From Rhizopus sp. PT2906 (taxonomy: Eukaryota; Mucoromycota; Mucoromycetes; Mucorales; Rhizopodaceae): a DNA stretch of 49,238 nucleotides. Positions 43,355 to 49,238 of the stretch are shown here, piece after piece (position 1 is the stretch's first letter; every line of letters starts with the position of its first letter). The stretch spans positions 1-49,238 of the forward strand of contig JAMYHX010000322.1 in assembly GCA_025529335.1 (NCBI GenBank), read 5' to 3'. Both the position numbers and the translations under genes were made by a program. The notes below the pieces were generated by a model, which worked only from the letters and a program-made list of their open reading frames with translations, ran no database searches and was not told where the DNA came from.

Positions 43355-44746
43355 ATGCGTCTATTGTTGTCTCTTTTGTGTCCTCTTCTCTTTACTCCTC
43401 TTTTTGCTAATGCATCTCCTATCACGATCAGGAGCCAGAATAGCAATGACTGGTCGTCAAGAGTTATCTATCAGCTGTTGACAGATAGATTTGCCAAGAC
43501 GGTAGATGATCAAAGTCCATGCTCTGACTTGGGTAACTATTGTGGTGGATCCTTTCAAGGTATTATAAACCATTTGGACTATATTGCTGGTATGGGCTTT
43601 GATGCTATCTGGATATCACCAATCCCTCAGAATGCTCAAGGAGGCTATCATGGCTACTGGGCTACTAACTTTTCCGCAATCAATTCAAACTTTGGATCGT
43701 CCAATGACCTGAAGAAATTGGTGCAGGCGGCTCATGCAAAGAATATGTATGTTATGCTGGATGTAGTGGCTAACCATGTCGGAACGCCTTCTACACCAAA
43801 TAATTACAATGGCTATACTTTCAATCAAGGCTCCTATTATCACTCTTACTGTGATATCAATTACAATGACCAAACCTCTGTAGAGCAATGCTGGCTTTCT
43901 GGCTTACCAGACCTTAACACCGAGAATGATTACGTCGTCAATACCCTATACTCGACTGTATCTAACTGGATTTCTGAATATGGCTTTGATGGAATCAGAA
44001 TAGATACCGTAAAGCATGTACGCAAGGACTTTTGGGACGGATATGTCAAGGCTGCTGGTGTATTTGCAACAGGAGAAGTGCTGCATGGTAGCGTATCCTA
44101 TGTTGCTCCTTACCAATCCCATGTTCCATCCCTCATCAATTACCCACTGTATTATCCCATATATGATGTCTTTACGAAAGCAGCTACAATGACCCGTCTC
44201 AAGTCAGGTTACAATGATATCCAATCGGGCGGTTTCAGTAATCTGAACTTACTTTTAAACTTTATTGACAACCATGACAATCCTCGATTATTATCCAAGG
44301 CTGACCAGAGTTTAGTAAAGAACGCTCTGACGTATTCTATGCTAATCCAAGGAATTCCTGTTGTCTATTATGGTACCGAACAATCTTACAAAGGAGGCAA
44401 TGATCCCAACAATCGAGAACCTTTGTGGACCAGTGGTTACTCAAGCTCATCAGAGATGTATCAATTTATTAAACAGGTGATACAAATACGTAAGGGTTCC
44501 AATGCTACAGTAACAATGGATATCGATCAAGCAGACAATGTCTATGTATTCCAGCGTGGTAATTACTTGGCAGTCGTAAACAACTATGGTCAAGGTTCTA
44601 CAAATTCTGTTACAGTAAAATCGGGAAGTTTTGCTGATGGCACTGTCCTGAAGGACGTCTTTTCTGGTGCTACAGCTACAGTAAAGAACAAGTCTATTAC
44701 ATTCCAACTTCAAAATGGAAATCCTGCCGTATTTAGCCCTCAGTGA
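43355..44746 (+). CDS. Secreted alpha-amylase (GH13)
   Basis: A single exon of 463 aa. It hydrolyses internal alpha-1,4 bonds of starch. The signal peptide is residues 1-20 (RLLLSLLCPLLFTPLFANA), which fixes the start at 43355 although the frame is open upstream to about 43169. GH13 regions in order: FDAIWISPIPQN, YVMLDVVANHVG, GFDGIRIDTVKH with nucleophile Asp217, FATGEVLHG with acid/base Glu241, and NFIDNHDNPR with Asp308. A C-terminal beta domain follows (VYVFQRGNYLAVVNNYG, GTVLKDVFSGATATVK). Length and sequence style match short Mucorales amylases of the Rhizopus/Rhizomucor type, which lack a starch-binding domain. The 3' flank has AATAAAT and a small hairpin. Convergent with deoxyhypusine synthase. 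Confidence 0.96.
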   Translation: MRLLLSLLCPLLFTPLFANASPITIRSQNSNDWSSRVIYQLLTDRFAKTVDDQSPCSDLGNYCGGSFQGIINHLDYIAGMGFDAIWISPIPQNAQGGYHGYWATNFSAINSNFGSSNDLKKLVQAAHAKNMYVMLDVVANHVGTPSTPNNYNGYTFNQGSYYHSYCDINYNDQTSVEQCWLSGLPDLNTENDYVVNTLYSTVSNWISEYGFDGIRIDTVKHVRKDFWDGYVKAAGVFATGEVLHGSVSYVAPYQSHVPSLINYPLYYPIYDVFTKAATMTRLKSGYNDIQSGGFSNLNLLLNFIDNHDNPRLLSKADQSLVKNALTYSMLIQGIPVVYYGTEQSYKGGNDPNNREPLWTSGYSSSSEMYQFIKQVIQIRKGSNATVTMDIDQADNVYVFQRGNYLAVVNNYGQGSTNSVTVKSGSFADGTVLKDVFSGATATVKNKSITFQLQNGNPAVFSPQ

Positions 44747-44782
44747 AATGTTTAACTTAAATTATCAAATAAATATCTTTTA

Positions 44783-44800
44783 ATACACACAGGTGTGTAT
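44783..44800. terminator. Small perfect hairpin in the amylase 3' flank
   Basis: ATACACAC (44783-44790) and GTGTGTAT (44793-44800) are 8-bp arms around a 2-base loop, 36 bp after the amylase stop. In fungi 3' ends are made by cleavage and polyadenylation, so a terminator role is uncertain; the fold itself is plain. Confidence 0.35.
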
Positions 44801-44924
44801 AAATTCTTCATGCTTCTTTACTCGTCCATGTAACACATTATTAAGCAGCTACTATAAAACAACCATTCATTTACGATAGTCTAATGGCAAACATTTATTT
44901 ACATATAACAAAACTTTACAATTT

Positions 44925-46075
44925 CTATTTTTCGTGATACTCTCTTGCAAATGTCTCTGCCACAATAAGTGGGAATACAAGTGTAGCATCTGCATACACT
45001 TTAACAGATCGATTGTCAGCACGGATTTTACCCCATGAGACAGCTTCATCTGGACGAGCACCTGCATCACTGCCGTCAAATTCTTGGCCTGTGTTTATAT
45101 ACACGGCATAATCTGCACCATTTCTCATCAAGTTTGCATTACAAATATGATGTTTGATAACACCGCCACCAAGAATAATCATACCAGTCTTCTTTGCAAA
45201 CACGGCTTCATTGTTCATTGCACGAATGTCGGCTGCTATATCAACAATCAATCCAGGGTTTTTATAAGAGTGAAAGTAGAGCATGTCTCCCAAGGAACCA
45301 TCTGTAATTGCAGGACAGTAGACAGGTATATTGTTTTTATAGGTCCAATAATAAATACTGGATTCGTCATTGATCTCTTTGCCCAATCTTGCAATCATAG
45401 TAGAAGGAGTCCATATCTTGTTGTCCTTTTTTTGCTCTTCCAACATGGCATCAAAGATTGGAATGATCCAGTCTTCAAACTTGCAGTAGTTGTTATTAGG
45501 TACTAATAGATTACCGATACGATTCAAGCCTTTCTTACGAAGATCACTGCCTTTTAATGCAAAATCGCCCAAGTATGTAGGTGCTAAGCATTTGATAAAG
45601 TCCTCTTCGACACCACCTGCTGTTGCAACAATAACATCAACCATCTTATGCTGAGCAAGGAATCGAATGATCTCTCGTAAACCAGAAGAAACAAGGTTGG
45701 AAGTATAACCCAGAAAAATTTTGCACTTTGTCTTCTTGCGTACTTCAGGATCAAGGTATTCCTGTACTTCATCTACTGCCACAGGTTCATCACTTAGTCG
45801 CCATTTTCTCTGTACAGTTTGTGTCATTATATTATATTATATGGTTCTTTCTTTTTTTTTTTTTTTTTTCTTTCTACCATTTCTTTTATAATGTCGATTG
45901 CTTCACCTAAGCTGCTACCTTGATATCCAATCTGTTTATATGCGCCCAATAGTTCAGAAAGTGATAATTTCTTGTTAAAATCTGGACCCTTGATCAAGAC
46001 AGCATCCTCTGGCATGTCAACTGATTCGACAAATACAGCATTCAAGGCTTCTGTTGGCTGTTTATCTTTGGACAT
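44925..46075 (-). CDS. DYS1: Deoxyhypusine synthase
   Basis: Exons 46075-45878 and 45809-44925; 68-bp intron containing a long A/T run; 360 aa. It transfers the aminobutyl group of spermidine to a lysine of eIF5A, the first step of hypusine formation. Motifs: FLGYTSNLVSSGLREIIRFL, ATAGGVEEDFIKCLAPTY, CPAITDGSLGDMLYF, DIRAMNNEAVF, GMIILGGGVIKHH, NANLMRNGADYAVYINTGQE and FDGSDAGARPDEAVSWGKI. The Lys of SWGKI (residue 327) aligns with the enzyme-imine Lys329 of the human enzyme. Human DHS is 369 aa, so this copy is full length. The acceptor CTGTACAG is chosen because it restores the KWRLSDEP block in phase. Confidence 0.96.
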
Positions 46076-46473
46076 TGTTATTTTTTAGAACGAAAAAAAA
46101 AAAGCACCTGTCAAAAGCCACAGGCACAGTCTGATTACTGCTCAGAACATAAAGTGCCTTAGCCAATCGTTGTTCTCTCCGCTCCGATATTCCCAATGCA
46201 ATCAATGTCTTCTCGAGTCACGCTCTTGTTTTCTTTATACAATGGTGTTTTCAAAAAGTAATGAAACAATCACCTTCCTCTTTTTACTGCTTTTGATCAG
46301 TTTATACGTCCCAGTAAGAAGAAGCAAGATATGTCCCTTGTTGATGCAACTCAAATAGCTGAAAACTCCAAGCCAATCAATTTTTGTGAACCAAATGGGT
46401 GTACATAGGGTACATGAACACAATTTGCTTAAAAATCTCACAAACCGCACTCTTTTCTTCTTACAATCATGAA
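46076..46473. other. Intergenic between divergent deoxyhypusine synthase and sorting-nexin genes
   Basis: A shared promoter region. A sense-strand open frame 46242-46358 starts with ATG and encodes a hydrophobic segment (TFLFLLLLISLYVPV); it may be an upstream ORF or a first exon of the sorting nexin, since GTAAGA follows CCA at about 46310. Confidence 0.4.
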
Positions 46474-49238
46474 ATGGGCGGCAGAATGGGATTCGCAGTG
46501 TTCTTTTGCATATGTCTGTCCACAATAGTATGCTTCGGCTTCAATAAAACATATCTGATATACGCCATAAGTTTGCCCATGGTCAGTCTATTTGCTTTAT
46601 TTTCTATAAACACCATTGTACTATATATCTATCTTAAATATATCATATCAGCAAGACAGCATAAAGTAGACAACTTCAAACCTCTAAGACTTACTCATAA
46701 GGCTATTTGGTCAAGTCTTGAGCACTCGCGACAGGCCGAAAGCACTCAACAACACCAAGAAATAACAGCTTTAGATGAAGTTGATACCGCACTAGACCAT
46801 TTAATACAACTCGTTATTCGAGACTTTATCCAATCGTGGTTTCAAAAAATAGCAGCACAAGAACAATCGTTTTCTATTTCAGTCAATCATATCATTCGAT
46901 CAGCTGCCATACAGGTCAGCAAACGACTTCAGCAAATCGATCTGTTACATGTCTTGTTGAATCGAGTGACGCCTAAAGTGACTTCACATATATCCGATTT
47001 TCGTGCAGCAGAGATATCCTTACGTGGTAAGTACCTTGAAAGGTCAGTGACTGAATCAGATGAGCTGGATCTTTTGCTCGCTTCGCAGTTTCGTCAAGGG
47101 AGGTTACACGCTGCATTAACGACAGGAGCAGTAACTACTAAGCCAACTGAAGTTGCGTATCTTCGACAGTTGATGGATCGTGTATTACCACTTATCTTTA
47201 ATCAAAAGGACATTAATAGCGGCCTTGTACATGTTGTGATCAGAGAAGTCGTGTCTTGTTCAATACTCCAACCTATTATGGACATGTTGGCTGATCCTGA
47301 CTTTTGGAATCAAACAATTGATACTTATGTTAGTCACCAAATGTTCATTTTGCACACATGATCATACTAAATCCTTTTTCTTTTTCTAGTTGGGAAAGGC
47401 AATCATTGAACAGTAAAAACGTATTCTTGCTGGTTTTAAAGTACTCTATTGCTTATATACATATATATATATATATAACTATGTAGGCAAATGGTACAGC
47501 AATTACGAGAGGTGCTAAATCGACACTCAACAAATGAATTGGATCCAGAAGAAGAGGAGGTTATGAACTTTTTTGATTTAAGCAGCAAGAAAACTGGCCT
47601 AACAAGTCAGATTTCATCTACGTTCCTTGGCGTCACACAGCAGGACGACGCTCTAGAAGGAAAGCAGAAGCGAAGCACGGGTAGACGTTCATTTCGAGAG
47701 TTTTTAAAAGTTATACAAGAAGAACAAAATCTACTGGAATTGAAACGATTGAGAAACGACGTTGTTACTCAGTTAAGAAAGAAGAAGGCACAGATAGTAG
47801 ATCGAGATCCAGAAGAAATCATGGATGGAGAAAGGGTGCAGGATATCATGGTGTATATCAATAGGTTGAGTATAGCAAAGAAAAGGGTGGATAAACGAAT
47901 TGCTACACTGACAGGCGAAGAATATAATTTTGTAAGTTTTAAAAAATAGACGCATATCACCTTTATTTATACTTGTTTAAAGAAAAAATCAACTTCTCAA
48001 TTATTTTCAAGAAAAAAGAGTATCACCACTCATTCCAATAATGGATACAACTTACACGACATACTGACAAACACTTCTGGGTTATCCTATTTTATGGAAT
48101 TTATGGATCGTCAAAAAGATATGGTTAAGCTTCAATTTTGGTTGATCGTAGAAGGGTTTAAAAACACAATAGATGATCAAAAGACGTTTCTGGAAGATGT
48201 AAAGATGGTGTATGAAACCTATTTCAAAGATACAGCTCCACACAAGCTTCATATAGCAGAGCAACTGGTAACAGACTTACGAAATGCCATTGAATTGGCA
48301 GAGACAAATGGCCCATCGTTTGACGATAACATACGAGAGCTAAGGCTAAAGCTATATAGAATGCAGCAACAAATATTTTGGGAGATCGATAAAGAGCATT
48401 TTCCTTATTTTAAACGCTCTGACTTGTATTTCAAGTTTTTATCGTCTTCAACAACAAAAGAAGACAGTATTTCTCCTTCGAGACATAGTCTAGATGAAGG
48501 CACACTGTATAGCCGATCGCTCTCTGATGATCATCGACAAAAAGCTGACTCTGATTCAGAAATATCCAACAAGAATATGAACGCATCAGCCACAGCTTCT
48601 CAACCTGATCTGAAATCGTCTATGCCAGAATATGGTAGAACACGCGGACACCAGCGTGCTCTATCTGATTCTCCCAGACCACTTTCAGGTTCAAGATTTC
48701 TGTCGCTTTCTAGTGTATTTGGCTCCGGCTTGTGGAACTCTGAAAGACCACAAAGCACAACAACAGGTCATGGTTCAGTACCTTCATCTGTAAAATCAAT
48801 GGAGATGGCAGATGATGATGAAGAGGAAGAGGAGGAGGCAGTTAATCCAACGAACAAAAGAAATAAGCTGATAAGAAGCAATACAGTTGATGCAGTAGAA
48901 GCAGAATTAAGATCTATTCTAGATAGCAATAACCTTGAAGAAGTATCCACAAATAACAACGCTGTAGACAGAAATAACGAAGATACAGCCCAAACAGAGC
49001 AATCTACAGCCAAGTCTATGGGCTCATCCACATCTGCTTCATCTATACTTTTATTAGGTAATTCTAAAGGCGTAAAGTCAAGCACTGCTTTACCCGTACA
49101 GCAGATATATACATTACCCTCCTGGACATCCTCAGGTGGGACAAATACTATATCAGAGGTTGAGCATAATACCTTGGAGACTGTCAGTAGATCACCTAGC
49201 GTACATACACTCGAGACGAAGAAATCAGAGCAAGAGGA
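46474..49238 (+). CDS. PXA/RGS sorting nexin, Mdm1/SNX13-25-like (5' part, runs off window)
   Basis: Exons 46474-47328, 47390-47412, 47487-47931 and 47983 to the window end, still open. SNX-RGS proteins tether ER to vacuole or lipid droplets. Two N-terminal membrane segments (GFAVFFCICLSTIVCFGF, and LIYAISLPMVSLFALFSI to TIVLYIYLKYI) are followed by the PXA domain from about residue 101 (LDHLIQLVIRDFIQSWF, RSAAIQVSKRLQQIDLLHVL, LLPLIF-like MDRVLPLIFNQKD) and, from about 463 to 600, an RGS domain (NLHDILTNTSGLSYFMEFMD, LQFWLIVEGFKN, QQQIFWEIDKEHFPYFKRSD). The PX domain expected next lies beyond the window. The 23-base exon is supported by exact phase. The start could instead be ATG 46414, or an upstream exon at 46242. 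Confidence 0.88.

Noticed and set aside
48768..49085. Minus-strand Leu/Ser-rich frame
   Set aside because: Antisense of the Ser/Glu-rich linker of the sorting nexin.
1..49238. CRISPR arrays, prokaryotic operons or phage genes
   Set aside because: No regularly spaced repeats; genes have spliceosomal introns and eukaryotic domains throughout.
1..49238. tRNA, rRNA or snRNA genes
   Set aside because: I looked for cloverleaf-type A/B box and rRNA-like segments by eye and saw none that I could support; a covariance-model scan would be needed to exclude them.

Overview
The window is nuclear DNA of a filamentous fungus, most likely Mucoromycota (Mucorales). Reasons: AT-rich intergenic DNA, many GT..AG introns of about 50 bases, short gene spacing, and a Mucorales-like gene set (WOPR regulator, single-exon secreted alpha-amylase, deoxyhypusine synthase, Tc1/IS630-like and DIRS-like mobile elements). 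Gene models were built by hand by joining open frames at GT..AG sites and checking phase; no database search was possible, so names rest on recognised motifs.

Region 1 (1-7268): the last codons of an unknown gene, then a 6.7 kb composite mobile element bounded by TA dinucleotides and near-perfect inverted repeats of about 200 bp. It holds a Tc1/IS630-like transposase with six stop codons but no frameshift, pieces of DIRS-like retroelements, a SWIM zinc-finger (Mutator-like) transposase tail, a broken unknown gene, and one spliced open frame with a PD-(D/E)XK-like motif. This is the only strongly accessory region.

Region 2 (7380-20745): Mex67-type mRNA export factor, WOPR regulator, mitochondrial Hsp60 with a heat-shock-type promoter, Sfp1-like zinc-finger protein, RasGEF protein, a conserved C8orf76-like protein and a 14-3-3 protein.

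Region 3 (20746-30586): a decayed reading region, a Cdc4-like F-box/WD40 protein, traces of an unidentified gene, an Sso-type syntaxin, a CDF metal transporter and the nucleolar protein Nop16.

Region 4 (30587-49238): wax-synthase/MBOAT-like acyltransferase, Slm1-like PH protein, MFS transporter, PLC-like phosphodiesterase, Tvp23, a 2.5 kb gene-poor stretch with a MITE-like element, alpha-amylase, deoxyhypusine synthase, and the 5' part of a PXA/RGS sorting nexin that runs off the end.

The genes are ordinary fungal housekeeping, trafficking and signalling functions and do not form an obvious pathway cluster. Many neighbours are tail to tail with 20-180 bp between stop codons. Two genes (WOPR and MBOAT-like) each carry one extra base in a homopolymer that breaks an otherwise intact frame. 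The best candidate for something new is the composite inverted-repeat element, because its ends are almost identical while its contents are mostly decayed and it sits about 110 bp upstream of MEX67.
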